From G963923955 sp963923955 (GTDB taxonomy: Bacteria; Pseudomonadota; Gammaproteobacteria; Eutrophobiales; Eutrophobiaceae), in NCBI GenBank assembly GCA_963923955.1, contig OZ000552.1:2108001-2172000 (forward strand): a DNA stretch of 64,000 nucleotides, in the 5' to 3' direction. The notes beneath the pieces are model-generated. The model was not told the origin of the DNA and did no database searches. It worked only from the letters and a program-made list of their open reading frames with translations. Shown in pieces: positions 9,722 to 17,747 of the stretch. Numbering within the stretch: position 1 is the first letter of the stretch; each line of letters starts with the position of its first letter. Position numbers and translations under genes: made by a program.

Positions 9722-10201
9722 CTATCTGTTTTTATAGGCCGGCAGGGCGCCGTCCGCGGCGCTCTGATAAGTTACGCTGAAATCGGCCAGCCCTTGTAAG
9801 GCATCCTCAATGTCCTTGTCTTCACGCACCTGATAAGAATCGATCCCGCAGCGTTTCATAAAGAAGAGCTGATCGCGCAGCACATCGCCGATGGCGCGCA
9901 GCTCGCCGCGAAAGCCCAGCCGCTCGCGCAGCAATCTCGCCTGCGAATAGCCGCGGCCGTCTTTGAAGGTCGGAAAATCCAGCGCAATCAAGGGGAATTG
10001 CCCGACTTGGCCGTACAACTCCTCAACCTCATCGGCGCTGTCAAGATAAATCCCGACCCGGCCCTCGTGCCTGGCCAGCTCGTCCCGGTGCTCGCGCCAG
10101 TAGCGCCAGGGCAGCAGCAAGTCACCCGTGCCAATCTCCGCCGGCGGATCAATGCGCCGCCAGCTATCTTCCATGACCTGATTGTCCTTAATGACCCGCA
10201 C
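9722..10201 (-). CDS. DUF934 family protein, sulfite reductase partner
   Basis: 159 residues, resembling the DUF934 family found directly downstream of cysI in many proteobacteria. Its biochemical role is not settled; a part in sulfite reduction or electron delivery is inferred from the neighbourhood. Visible features are an N-terminal IKDNQVMEDSWRR segment, the LALDFPTFKDGRGYSQARLLR-type core (residues about 75-95) and an LRDQLFFMKRCGIDSYQ segment. The start codon is GTG and overlaps the cysI stop by one base (TAGTG), so the two are translationally coupled. Length matches the family. Confidence 0.88.
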   Translation of the reverse strand: MRVIKDNQVMEDSWRRIDPPAEIGTGDLLLPWRYWREHRDELARHEGRVGIYLDSADEVEELYGQVGQFPLIALDFPTFKDGRGYSQARLLRERLGFRGELRAIGDVLRDQLFFMKRCGIDSYQVREDKDIEDALQGLADFSVTYQSAADGALPAYKNR

Positions 10202-11883
10202 TACGCAGCCACCTTTGCCGGTGTCTGCGCGGACTTTTGATAGACCTGTTGCTTAAACGGCGCAAGGCCGATGCGCCGATAGGTCGCAAGGAAAGACTCT
10301 TCCTCCAGGCGATTTTCAACATAGACATCCAAAATATCGGCGATGGTATCGGCCACCTTTGCCTTCTCGATCGCAGGGCCTAAGCGATCGCCTAAGGCGG
10401 CATCATTCTCCGCCGAGCCGCCGAGGGTCAGCTGGTAGAACTCCTCGCCCTTTTTATCCACGCCCAAGATGCCGATATGGCCGACGTGGTGATGGCCGCA
10501 GGCGTTCATGCAGCCGGACATCTTGAGCTTGATCTCGCCAATGTCGTGCAGGTAGTCCATGTCGCTGAATTTTTCATTGATCTGTTTGGCGATGGGGATG
10601 GAGCCGGCATTGGCCAGGTTACAAAAGTCCAGGCCGGGGCAGCAGATCATATCAGTCAACAGGCCGATATTCGGCGTGGCCAGGGCATGTGCATCCAGCC
10701 GCCGCCACAGGCGGTAGAGATCGCCCTGCTTGACATGGGCAAAGACCAGGTTCTGCTCGTGGGTGACAACCATCTCGCTATGGCTGTATTCATCGGCCAT
10801 AGCCGCAATCGCCTCCATCTGGTCATCAGTCACATCCCCGGGCGCAATGTCCGCGGCCTTGATCGACAGAACCACGGCGCGATAGCCCGGCGCCTTGTGC
10901 GGCTTCACGTTGCGCTTGACCCAATTCGCAAACCGCCGATCTTGCGCAAGATGGGCAGAAAGACTGGTGTCGGTGGCGGCGGCCGGATCATAATCCGGCG
11001 TTTGAAAGAAGGCCTTGACGCGCTCGATCTCTTTCTCATCGAGTTCCAAAACACTGTCCTTGATCTGCACCCATTCTGCTTCCACCTGCTCGCTAAAGGC
11101 TTTCGCGCCCAGTTGATGCACGAGGATCTTGACCCGCGCCTTGTGGATCTTGTCGCGGCGGCCATAGCGGTTATAGACCCGCAAGATCGCTTCCAAGTAA
11201 GACAGCAGATGCCGCTGCTCCAGAAATTCGCGCACGACCGGGCCGATATAGGGCGTGCGGCCCAAGCCGCCGCCGACGATGATCTTAAACCCCGGCTGCC
11301 CGGCGGCGTTTCGGACCAGGTAGATGCCGATGTCATGCACCCGCACCGCAGCGCGGTCATGCGTCGCACCGGACACGGCGATCTTGAACTTGCGCGGCAA
11401 GTAGGAAAACTCCGGATGGAAGGTGGACCACTGGCGAATGATCTCGCAATAGGGGCGCGGGTCTTCCAGCTCATCTTCGGCAATACCGGCAAAGTGATCG
11501 GCGGTGATGTTGCGGATGCAGTTGCCGCTGGTCTGGATGGCGTGCATCTCCACACTCGCCAGATCGGCCAGGATATCCGGCACGGTTTCCAGCTGCGGCC
11601 AGTTGAATTGAATATTCTGCCGGGTGCTGAAATGCCCATAACCCTTGTCATATTTGCGGGCGATGTGCGCCAGCATGCGCATTTGCCGCGAAGACAGCAG
11701 GCCATAGGGAATGGCCACGCGCAGCATGGGCGCATGGCGCTGGATGTACAGGCCGTTCATCAGGCGCAGGGGGCGATATTCATCCTCGCTCAACTCGCCC
11801 TTCAAAAAGCGCCGCGTCTGGTCGCGAAACTGCGCCACGCGCTCATCCACAAGGGTCTGATCGTAATGATCGTAGCGGTACAT
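10201..11883 (-). CDS. cysI: Assimilatory nitrite/sulfite reductase hemoprotein
   Basis: 560 residues. It would reduce sulfite to sulfide with six electrons using coupled siroheme and a [4Fe-4S] cluster, in cysteine synthesis. The cluster ligands are visible as CCPGLDFC (about residues 414-420) and SGCMNACGHHH (about 457-461). The N-terminal ferredoxin-like half has SSRQMRMLAHIA and HFSTRQNIQFNW, typical of the Pseudomonas-type enzyme. The length matches that subgroup. No CysJ flavoprotein is next to it; the partner is the DUF934 gene, with which it overlaps by one base. The stretch upstream of the ATG holds a large AT-rich dyad at 11930-11979, a candidate control site. The family also covers nitrite reductases; DUF934 linkage favours sulfite. 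Confidence 0.93.
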   Translation of the reverse strand: MYRYDHYDQTLVDERVAQFRDQTRRFLKGELSEDEYRPLRLMNGLYIQRHAPMLRVAIPYGLLSSRQMRMLAHIARKYDKGYGHFSTRQNIQFNWPQLETVPDILADLASVEMHAIQTSGNCIRNITADHFAGIAEDELEDPRPYCEIIRQWSTFHPEFSYLPRKFKIAVSGATHDRAAVRVHDIGIYLVRNAAGQPGFKIIVGGGLGRTPYIGPVVREFLEQRHLLSYLEAILRVYNRYGRRDKIHKARVKILVHQLGAKAFSEQVEAEWVQIKDSVLELDEKEIERVKAFFQTPDYDPAAATDTSLSAHLAQDRRFANWVKRNVKPHKAPGYRAVVLSIKAADIAPGDVTDDQMEAIAAMADEYSHSEMVVTHEQNLVFAHVKQGDLYRLWRRLDAHALATPNIGLLTDMICCPGLDFCNLANAGSIPIAKQINEKFSDMDYLHDIGEIKLKMSGCMNACGHHHVGHIGILGVDKKGEEFYQLTLGGSAENDAALGDRLGPAIEKAKVADTIADILDVYVENRLEEESFLATYRRIGLAPFKQQVYQKSAQTPAKVAA

Positions 11884-11929
11884 CGGCTTGTCCTAAATAA
11901 GCTAAAGCCGCGATTCTGGCAGGGATGCG

Positions 11930-11979
11930 TTATTCTTAAAAGTAATAAATTTAGCTAAATATATAATTTTTAAGAATAA
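11930..11979. promoter_or_regulatory. 50-bp AT-rich dyad upstream of cysI
   Basis: The arms TTATTCTTAAAA (11930-11941) and TTTTAAGAATAA (11968-11979) are perfect 12-bp complements. The core TTTAGCTAAA (11950-11959) is a palindrome with the same centre (11954/11955). Checking all 25 positions, 22 pair perfectly and one is a G-T pair. It lies 47-96 bp upstream of the cysI start and 5 bp after the zapE stop. Low G+C and no T-tract argue against a simple terminator; an operator or a structured 5' region for the sulfite reductase operon is the better guess. Confidence 0.6.
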
Positions 11980-11983
11980 AAAA

Positions 11984-13120
11984 TCAGCCGCAGATATGCC
12001 GCCTTGCCAGGTAGTCATAGCTCTGCATCTCCAGCAGTCGGCTCACGGTGCGCCGAAAAGGCGCTGCCAGACGCCCGCCCGGATAGAGCTCCTCGGCCGC
12101 GCATGCCGCGCTCAGGATAAGCTTGACATTGCGATCATAGAATTCATCCACCAACGTCATGAAACGCTTCGCCAGATCATCTGCGCCCTCACCAAAGCGG
12201 GGCACGTTCGCAATCAGCACGGTCTGGTATTGGCGGGCGATCTCGATGTAATCCGCCGCACCCCTGGGGCCGGCGCAGATCGCATAAAAATCAAACCAGA
12301 CCACGCCATCTACAAAGCGCACCACCGGGATCTTGCGCCCGGCGATCTCTATGGTGCTGTTGCTGCGCCCTCGCTCGGCGGCGATGCGTACATAGTGTGT
12401 GTGCAAGGTCTGCGCAGCGGCGGCATCTAAGGGATAATGATAGATCTTTGCCTTCTTAAGATAGCGCAGGCGATAGTCAGGGCCGGAGGCCAGATGGACC
12501 ACGGCGGTATGCGTCTTGAGCAGCGCAATGGCCGGCAAAAAACGCTCTCTCTGCAAGCCGTCCCAATAGAGCCGGTCCGGATGTTCGTTGGAGGTGGCGA
12601 CCAGGATCAGGCCGCGCTCAAACATGGCCTTGAGCAGGCCGCCCAGCAACATGGCATCGGTAATATCCGCGACATGGAATTCATCAAAACAGAGCACCTT
12701 TGTATCCCGCGCGAATTTCTCGGCGACGATCCGCAGCGGCGCTGCAACATTGCTGAGCTGTCCTAGCTCATCATGGACGAGTTGCATGAAGCGATGAAAA
12801 TGGATGCGCCGTTTTTGCTTGAACCGCAGGCAATCATAAAACATATCCACAATATAGGTCTTGCCGCGGCCGACATCGCCCCAGAGATAAATCCCTCGTA
12901 CAGAGGCCGGCCTATTCCCGGCAAGCGCTCCCAGCAGGCCCTTGAAAAAACCGGGCCCGGGTTGCGTCATCGCCTCCAGGGCATGGAATAAGTCCTGCGT
13001 GTGCTGCACGGCTCGGCGCTGCGCCGGATCAGCACTTAATTTCCCGCTGTCCAAGTCCCGTTGATAGCGCTGCAAGGGCGTCATGTATTGATTAAGCTCA
13101 GGCACGGTCTTATATTCCAA
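11984..13120 (-). CDS. zapE: AFG1-family ATPase, cell division protein ZapE
   Basis: 378 residues. ZapE is a cytoplasmic P-loop ATPase that acts on the FtsZ ring during division in E. coli; the mitochondrial homologue AFG1/LACE1 helps protein quality control. Walker A is GDVGRGKT (about residues 83-90), Walker B is VLCFDEFHVADITDA, and an ATSNEHPDRLYWDG sensor segment follows. The N-terminus has the usual PLQRYQRDLDSGKL. Length is normal. It is transcribed on its own, divergently from the zinc peptidase gene 44 bp away. Confidence 0.95.
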   Translation of the reverse strand: MEYKTVPELNQYMTPLQRYQRDLDSGKLSADPAQRRAVQHTQDLFHALEAMTQPGPGFFKGLLGALAGNRPASVRGIYLWGDVGRGKTYIVDMFYDCLRFKQKRRIHFHRFMQLVHDELGQLSNVAAPLRIVAEKFARDTKVLCFDEFHVADITDAMLLGGLLKAMFERGLILVATSNEHPDRLYWDGLQRERFLPAIALLKTHTAVVHLASGPDYRLRYLKKAKIYHYPLDAAAAQTLHTHYVRIAAERGRSNSTIEIAGRKIPVVRFVDGVVWFDFYAICAGPRGAADYIEIARQYQTVLIANVPRFGEGADDLAKRFMTLVDEFYDRNVKLILSAACAAEELYPGGRLAAPFRRTVSRLLEMQSYDYLARRHICG

Positions 13121-13164
13121 AACTGACCATGATAAGGTTTTCGCTGAAATTACGTGAGTGAAAG

Positions 13165-13851
13165 ATGTTCATTACGCTCGGTGTTGTCCTGCTCCTGATC
13201 ATAATATTCGGCCCGCAGCTGTGGACACGAATGATCTTTAGACGCTATAAGACCCATATCGAGGAATTGCCCGGCACCGGCGGCGAGCTCGCATCCCACC
13301 TGCTGAAAAACCTGCACATTGATGAGGCGGAGGTTGAGGAGACGACCAAGAACAATGATCATTATTCGCCGGAGGAGAAGATGGTGCGCCTCTCGCCCGA
13401 TATCTATGCGGGCAAATCTCTGACCGCCGTTGTCATCGCAGCGCATGAAGTAGGCCACGCCTTGCAGGATAAGCTCGATTATCCTCCCCTGCGGCTACGC
13501 GGACGTGTTGCAAGATATGCCGCCATCGCCGAGAAAACAGCATCCATCCTGCTCATCACCTTTCCCTTTGTATCGCTGCTGACCAAACTTCCGTTGGTCG
13601 GCGCGCTCATGCTCCTGGCCGGCATCACCATACTAATCCTGCCGGTGGTGTTTAATCTGATCACCCTGCCGGTTGAAATAGATGCCAGCTTTAACCGCGC
13701 CCTGCCGATATTGATCGAAGGCCGATACATACCGGAGTCCGCCATCCCCATTGCCCGCAAGATCCTTACCGCAGCGGCCCTGACCTATCTGGCCGCATCC
13801 CTGGCCAGCCTGCTGAACTTCTATCGCTGGATAACTTTTTTACGCAGATAA
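13165..13851 (+). CDS. YugP-type membrane zinc metallopeptidase
   Basis: 228 residues of an integral membrane zinc peptidase family (YugP, Zn-peptidase family 2). An N-terminal membrane segment (MFITLGVVLLLIIIFGP) is followed by the zinc motif AAHEVGHALQ (HEVGH near residue 94) and two more hydrophobic spans near 125-175, then ILTAAALTYLAASLASLL at the C-terminus. Length is normal. The substrate is unknown. The stop codon at 13849-13851 abuts a remnant of an amidohydrolase gene read on the other strand, so a rearrangement end point lies just behind it. Confidence 0.9.
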   Translation: MFITLGVVLLLIIIFGPQLWTRMIFRRYKTHIEELPGTGGELASHLLKNLHIDEAEVEETTKNNDHYSPEEKMVRLSPDIYAGKSLTAVVIAAHEVGHALQDKLDYPPLRLRGRVARYAAIAEKTASILLITFPFVSLLTKLPLVGALMLLAGITILILPVVFNLITLPVEIDASFNRALPILIEGRYIPESAIPIARKILTAAALTYLAASLASLLNFYRWITFLRR

Positions 13852-13901
13852 GCGCCTTGGCTTAAGTTCTCGCGCACCACCTTGCGCAAGGCATCAACAC
13901 C
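13851..13901 (-). pseudogene. Remnant of an amidohydrolase gene (17 codons)
   Basis: Read on the minus strand, this stretch encodes GVDALRKVVRENLSQGA. The intact amidohydrolase nearby (16533-17747) has GVDALRRAVRENLRQGA, so 14 of 17 residues match, and 44 of 51 bases. No start or stop belongs to it; it is a fragment left at the end of the YugP gene. Together with the permease fragment at 16501-16526 it brackets the second restriction module and implies a lost duplicate of the permease-amidohydrolase pair. Confidence 0.7.
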
Positions 13902-13928
13902 GCTATGGCCTGAACGGAGACGGTATGC

Positions 13929-13957
13929 TTGCCGAAGTGGTTTTAGGAACGTATAAT
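13929..13957 (+). promoter_or_regulatory. Candidate sigma70 promoter for the second R-M operon
   Basis: TTGCCG (13929-13934), a 17-bp spacer and a perfect TATAAT (13952-13957). It points to the methyltransferase gene with a leader of roughly 130 nt and lies in the AT-rich transferred segment. Confidence 0.5.
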
Positions 13958-14091
13958 CCCATAGAATCCACTGCCTGAAAGAGTTGAAGGTTTGCTAGAG
14001 GCAGTACCCATAAGGGCAGATATAGAACAAACTACAAGCATATTGGTTTTTCCACGAAAGATTTGTACGCATACAGCTAAGAAATTTGCAC

Positions 14092-15495
14092 ATGAAACTA
14101 ACCAAGGAACTCGTAGAAAAAACAAAAAAGAATGGCGAGAATGCCCTTATTTCTCTGCTCTCAAAGTTCGAGAAAGATACTTCCAAAGTTAATTTCATCC
14201 TAAACAATTTAGGATATTTGCCTAAAGACTTCAAAGGCGATTGGCTCTTTAAATATACTCAAGATAACAATCAAAAATTGAGAATGTCAGCCATCAGAAA
14301 CATTGGCAAAATTCAGCTTAACGGTGAATTAACAATTCTGTACAAACTATTTGAAAATGAGCCAAAAACCGAAATAAGAAGAGAGATAATTTCGTCTATC
14401 GGCAGGCAAAGAAATATTGAAACCAAAGAATTTTTGATTAAAACCTTAAAAAATAATGACCCTAAAATAGTTTGCCAAGCGATCAGAGCTTTATTGATTT
14501 TCAAAAATGATAAAGAGATTTCAAAAGAATTAAAAAAACTAAGAAACCATAAAAATGAAATGGTGCAGGCCGTTATGGAAAAAGAATTTTATTCCGGCCA
14601 AAAGAAACAGAACGCATTACACCATACGGAGACTTATCATTTTCTGAAAAATACTGTTGTTCATGGAGATGTAAGAGAAATTCTAAAGTCTGTTCCTGAA
14701 GACAGCATTCACCTCACTTTTACTTCGCCGCCATACTACAATGCCAGAGATTATTCCATCTATCTAAGCTATCAGGATTATCTGGATTTCCTGGATGAAG
14801 TCTTTACAGAAGTTCACCGAGTTACCAAGGAGGGGCGATTTTTACTCATCAATACTTCGCCTGTAATCATTCCAAGAATAAGCAGGCAACATTCAAGCAA
14901 AAGATATCCTATCCCCTACGATTTGCATACATATATAATAAACGCAGGTTGGGAATATCTGGATGACATCATCTGGTTAAAGCCGGAGACGAGCGTAAAA
15001 AATAGAGTTGGCGGCTTCCAACAACATGGAAAGCCGTTGGGCTACAAACCCAACACAGTAACAGAAATGATCATGGTTTATCGAAAGAGGACCGCCAAAT
15101 TATTGGATTGGAATATTCGTCAGTATCCCAAAGATATTGTAGAAAAAAGCAAGGTGAAAGGTGACTTTGAAACAACCAATGTTTGGAAAATAGACCCAAC
15201 ATACAGTAGAAATCATACTGCGGTTTTTCCTGTGGAATTATGCAAAAAAGTGATCACGTATTATTCGTTTAAGGGAGATTTGGTTTTTGACCCGTTTGCT
15301 GGCAGCGGCACATTTGGCAGAGCGGCAAAAGCACTCAACAGACTGTTTTTTTTAACAGAATTAAATGATGAATACTTTGAATATATGAAAGCAAAAAAAA
15401 GAGCCAAGTCTCTCTTTGAGGAGCAGGAAACGAAATTTTTAGAATTGCAGGAGTTTAAGAGAATAGCAAATGACACTAACAGACCAAGTGATTAA
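14092..15495 (+). CDS. HEAT-repeat plus DNA methyltransferase, probably N4-cytosine type
   Basis: About 467 residues from the ATG at 14092; an in-frame TTG lies at 14086. The first ~160 residues are helical pairs in the style of HEAT repeats (ILNNLGYLPKDFKGDWLF, MSAIRNIGKI, IRREIISSIGRQ, ICQAIRALLIF-like units). The methyltransferase domain has TSPPYYNARDYS with TSPPY at 211-215 and FDPFAGSGT with D400. TSPPY before the AdoMet motif is the beta-class order, and TSPPY is usual for N4-methylcytosine enzymes. It should protect sites cut by the overlapping endonuclease. Base composition is much more AT-rich than the neighbours, with AAA/ATT-biased codons, a clear sign of transfer. The HEAT part may mediate DNA or protein contacts. 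Confidence 0.9.
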   Translation: MKLTKELVEKTKKNGENALISLLSKFEKDTSKVNFILNNLGYLPKDFKGDWLFKYTQDNNQKLRMSAIRNIGKIQLNGELTILYKLFENEPKTEIRREIISSIGRQRNIETKEFLIKTLKNNDPKIVCQAIRALLIFKNDKEISKELKKLRNHKNEMVQAVMEKEFYSGQKKQNALHHTETYHFLKNTVVHGDVREILKSVPEDSIHLTFTSPPYYNARDYSIYLSYQDYLDFLDEVFTEVHRVTKEGRFLLINTSPVIIPRISRQHSSKRYPIPYDLHTYIINAGWEYLDDIIWLKPETSVKNRVGGFQQHGKPLGYKPNTVTEMIMVYRKRTAKLLDWNIRQYPKDIVEKSKVKGDFETTNVWKIDPTYSRNHTAVFPVELCKKVITYYSFKGDLVFDPFAGSGTFGRAAKALNRLFFLTELNDEYFEYMKAKKRAKSLFEEQETKFLELQEFKRIANDTNRPSD

Positions 15496-16381
15496 AAATA
15501 TAGTTAGCAAACTCATAAAAGGAGAGGATTACAGAATAGAAATAGTTACACTGATCAATGCTGAATTTTTACAGTTTGCCATTGAGTTTTTCAAAAAAGT
15601 AGCTTTTGCTAAAATTCATAACGAAGCCATTTCAACGGATTGGTATAAAAAGGAAATGCTGGCTCTTAACTTACCCTCAGACGAAATAGCAATCAATTCA
15701 GGACTGAACAAAAAGACGATAACGAATATGTATAATTCCGGAACTCGTCAGGTTGTTATTGATGCTTCTTACCAACATTACGATACACTTTATGATGCTA
15801 TTGAAGAACTGACCAAAGTAAAAGATATTGATCTGAGTTTAACCATAAAATTCAATAAAGTAAGTGTCGATTTAAATATTAACGAGAGCTTAATTGTAAT
15901 AAACGCGTTAGCAGTAAAAAGAGCAGCGCTGCGCGGTGGACTATGGAGTACAGCGGGCAAACAAACGGAAGGCCCCTTGATGGTAGCACTGTGCAAACTC
16001 TTTGCTGTGCCGTCCGGAAATTATTCGATAAAGCCAAGAACAACGCGAGTGAGAGCAGGGACTGTGAACCGAGAAGTTGATTTCTATTTATATGAGAATG
16101 ATAATACCTATAAGTGCGAAGTAAAACTGATGGGCAAAGGAAACCCGGAAAGCGCAGATGCAGTGATAGCAAGAAACAGCAAGGTTTTTGTAGCGGACAA
16201 GCTATCTGACCAAAACAAGACACAGTTAGAAAACCTAAATGTCGAATGGGTGGAACTTAGAGATAATGAAGGGTATAAGCGATTTCAGCAGGTATTAACT
16301 AACTTGAAAATACCACATGAAAACCTAACGACAGATATGAACACAAAGTTAGAACAAATTATAAAGGAAATATTTAACTAG
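15470..16381 (+). CDS. Type II restriction endonuclease, possibly CfrBI family
   Basis: 303 residues; the gene overlaps the methyltransferase by 26 bp, as expected for a coupled R-M pair. A PD-(D/E)XK-like core is visible: NREVDFYLY with D204, then CEVKLMGKG with E217 and K219. An N-terminal helical part contains a possible helix-turn-helix-like segment (INSGLNKKTITNMYNSG), and GGLWSTAGKQTEGPL lies in the middle. The overall layout and its pairing with a TSPPY methyltransferase recall the CfrBI family (CCWWGG), but I cite this from memory and the target is not proven. Composition is as AT-rich as the methyltransferase. It is followed by 150 bp without a gene and then a permease remnant. Confidence 0.75.
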   Translation: MTLTDQVIKNIVSKLIKGEDYRIEIVTLINAEFLQFAIEFFKKVAFAKIHNEAISTDWYKKEMLALNLPSDEIAINSGLNKKTITNMYNSGTRQVVIDASYQHYDTLYDAIEELTKVKDIDLSLTIKFNKVSVDLNINESLIVINALAVKRAALRGGLWSTAGKQTEGPLMVALCKLFAVPSGNYSIKPRTTRVRAGTVNREVDFYLYENDNTYKCEVKLMGKGNPESADAVIARNSKVFVADKLSDQNKTQLENLNVEWVELRDNEGYKRFQQVLTNLKIPHENLTTDMNTKLEQIIKEIFN

Positions 16382-16500
16382 AATACACTGCCATAAGCAT
16401 TGCAGGCATCGGGTGCAAAAAAGCATAAAACCTTAAACTTGTTAATATTTTAGGGGCCGACCCAGATAACTGGATTTTGGAATTATCACAGGCACCAGGC

Positions 16501-16526
16501 GCAAAGGCGGTGAGCATATAGGTGGA
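16501..16526 (-). pseudogene. Remnant of an NCS1 permease gene
   Basis: 25 of 26 bases match 18759-18784 in the intact permease gene. The minus-strand frame reads STYMLTAFA in both. The fragment begins right after the stop codon of the amidohydrolase. The order intact permease, intact amidohydrolase, permease remnant, R-M module, amidohydrolase remnant is what a tandem duplication followed by loss of the second copy would leave. Confidence 0.6.
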
Positions 16527-16532
16527 TCGCCC

Positions 16533-17747
16533 TCACACCACCACGCCGCCCTTGATGATCATCGCCGGCCCTTTCCCTTCCGCATACAGGATGGATAGAT
16601 CCTCCAGCGGATTGCCATCCACGATCAAAATATCGGCATAGGCGCCGGGCTTGATACATCCCAGCTCATCGGGGCGCTGCACGATCTCCGCATTGACCGC
16701 CGTGGCTGCATGCAGGACCTCAAAGGGGCTATCGACTTCTGCGCGAATGCGCAACTCATCCAGTTGATGGCTGTGCATCGCGCCCAATAGATCCGTGCCC
16801 AGTCCAATCTTCACGCCCGCCTGTTTACAGATTTCCACCGCCTCCAGCCCCTTATCCTGGACTTCCACCAGTTTATCCAGGGTCGTTTGCGGCACGCCCA
16901 GCGCCGCCCCGTAGCGGCCGGTTGCCGCATAGGTTACCAGGGTCGGCACCACATAGGCATCGCACTCGGCGACAGCCTTTGCCGCCGCCGCATCGATCAG
17001 GTTGGCATGTTCAATCGAGCGCACTCCGGATTTCACCGCCCGCGAGATTGTCTCGGCGGTATAAGCATGCGCCATGACATAGCTGCGCCGGCGCCTTGCC
17101 TCATCCACGGCGGCGGCGATCTCCTCGGCGGAGTATTGCAACATCCAGATGGGATCAGTCGGCGAGGAAATCCCGCCGGAGACCATCAGCTTTATCTGGT
17201 GTGCGCCCTGTCTTAGGTTCTCGCGCACCGCCCTGCGCAAGGCATCAACGCCATCGACCACCTCGCCGAGATTGCCGCGCAGGCTACAGCCGCAAGGCTC
17301 AAGATACGGCGGGCGCACATCGACATGACCGCCGGTCTGGCTAAAGGCGCGCCCGGCATAGAACAGGCGCGGCCCCTGCACATAGCCCTCTGCTATCGCC
17401 CGCCACAGGCCATAGTCCGCACCACCGGCATCGCGCACCGTGGTAAAGCCGCGTTTGAGTGCGTTTTCCATCAGCGGGCGGGCGGCCTGGGCCACATAGG
17501 TTGCCGGCAGGCTCTCCAGCAGATGAAAATTGGCCTCCGTTGCATAGGCGTGAAAATGGCAATCGATCAGGCCCGGCATGATTACCTTGCCGGCCAGATC
17601 GAGCTCCTGATCGATCGGCGTATCCGGCCTGTGATCCGTGATCGAGGCGATGCGCTCGCCCTGGATCAACACATATTTATCGGCAATCAACTCAGGCCGA
17701 TGGCCGTCAAAGATCAGGCCGTTTTTTACTAATACATTTTTCATCAT
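16533..17747 (-). CDS. Amidohydrolase family protein (imidazolonepropionase/prolidase-like)
   Basis: 404 residues from the ATG at 17747, chosen because GGAGGG lies 7 nt upstream; a GTG at 17762 would overlap that site. The protein is a metal-dependent hydrolase of cyclic or peptide amide bonds. Visible motifs: the metal ligands PGLIDCHFHAY (HxH near residue 60), GFTTVRDAGG, a KLMVSGG lysine segment, VMAHAYT, IEHANLID and KIGLGTDL with the metal-binding aspartate. The C-terminus has the usual PGAYADILIVDGNPLEDL. It overlaps the upstream permease stop (ATGATGA), so the two are coupled: uptake and cleavage of the same compound is likely. The exact substrate cannot be read from the sequence. Confidence 0.88.
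   Translation of the reverse strand: MMKNVLVKNGLIFDGHRPELIADKYVLIQGERIASITDHRPDTPIDQELDLAGKVIMPGLIDCHFHAYATEANFHLLESLPATYVAQAARPLMENALKRGFTTVRDAGGADYGLWRAIAEGYVQGPRLFYAGRAFSQTGGHVDVRPPYLEPCGCSLRGNLGEVVDGVDALRRAVRENLRQGAHQIKLMVSGGISSPTDPIWMLQYSAEEIAAAVDEARRRRSYVMAHAYTAETISRAVKSGVRSIEHANLIDAAAAKAVAECDAYVVPTLVTYAATGRYGAALGVPQTTLDKLVEVQDKGLEAVEICKQAGVKIGLGTDLLGAMHSHQLDELRIRAEVDSPFEVLHAATAVNAEIVQRPDELGCIKPGAYADILIVDGNPLEDLSILYAEGKGPAMIIKGGVVV

Noticed and set aside
10477..11958. A 493-codon open frame on the plus strand opposite cysI
   Set aside because: It is a shadow of the GC-rich cysI gene: no recognisable motifs, biased composition, and cysI on the other strand is certain.
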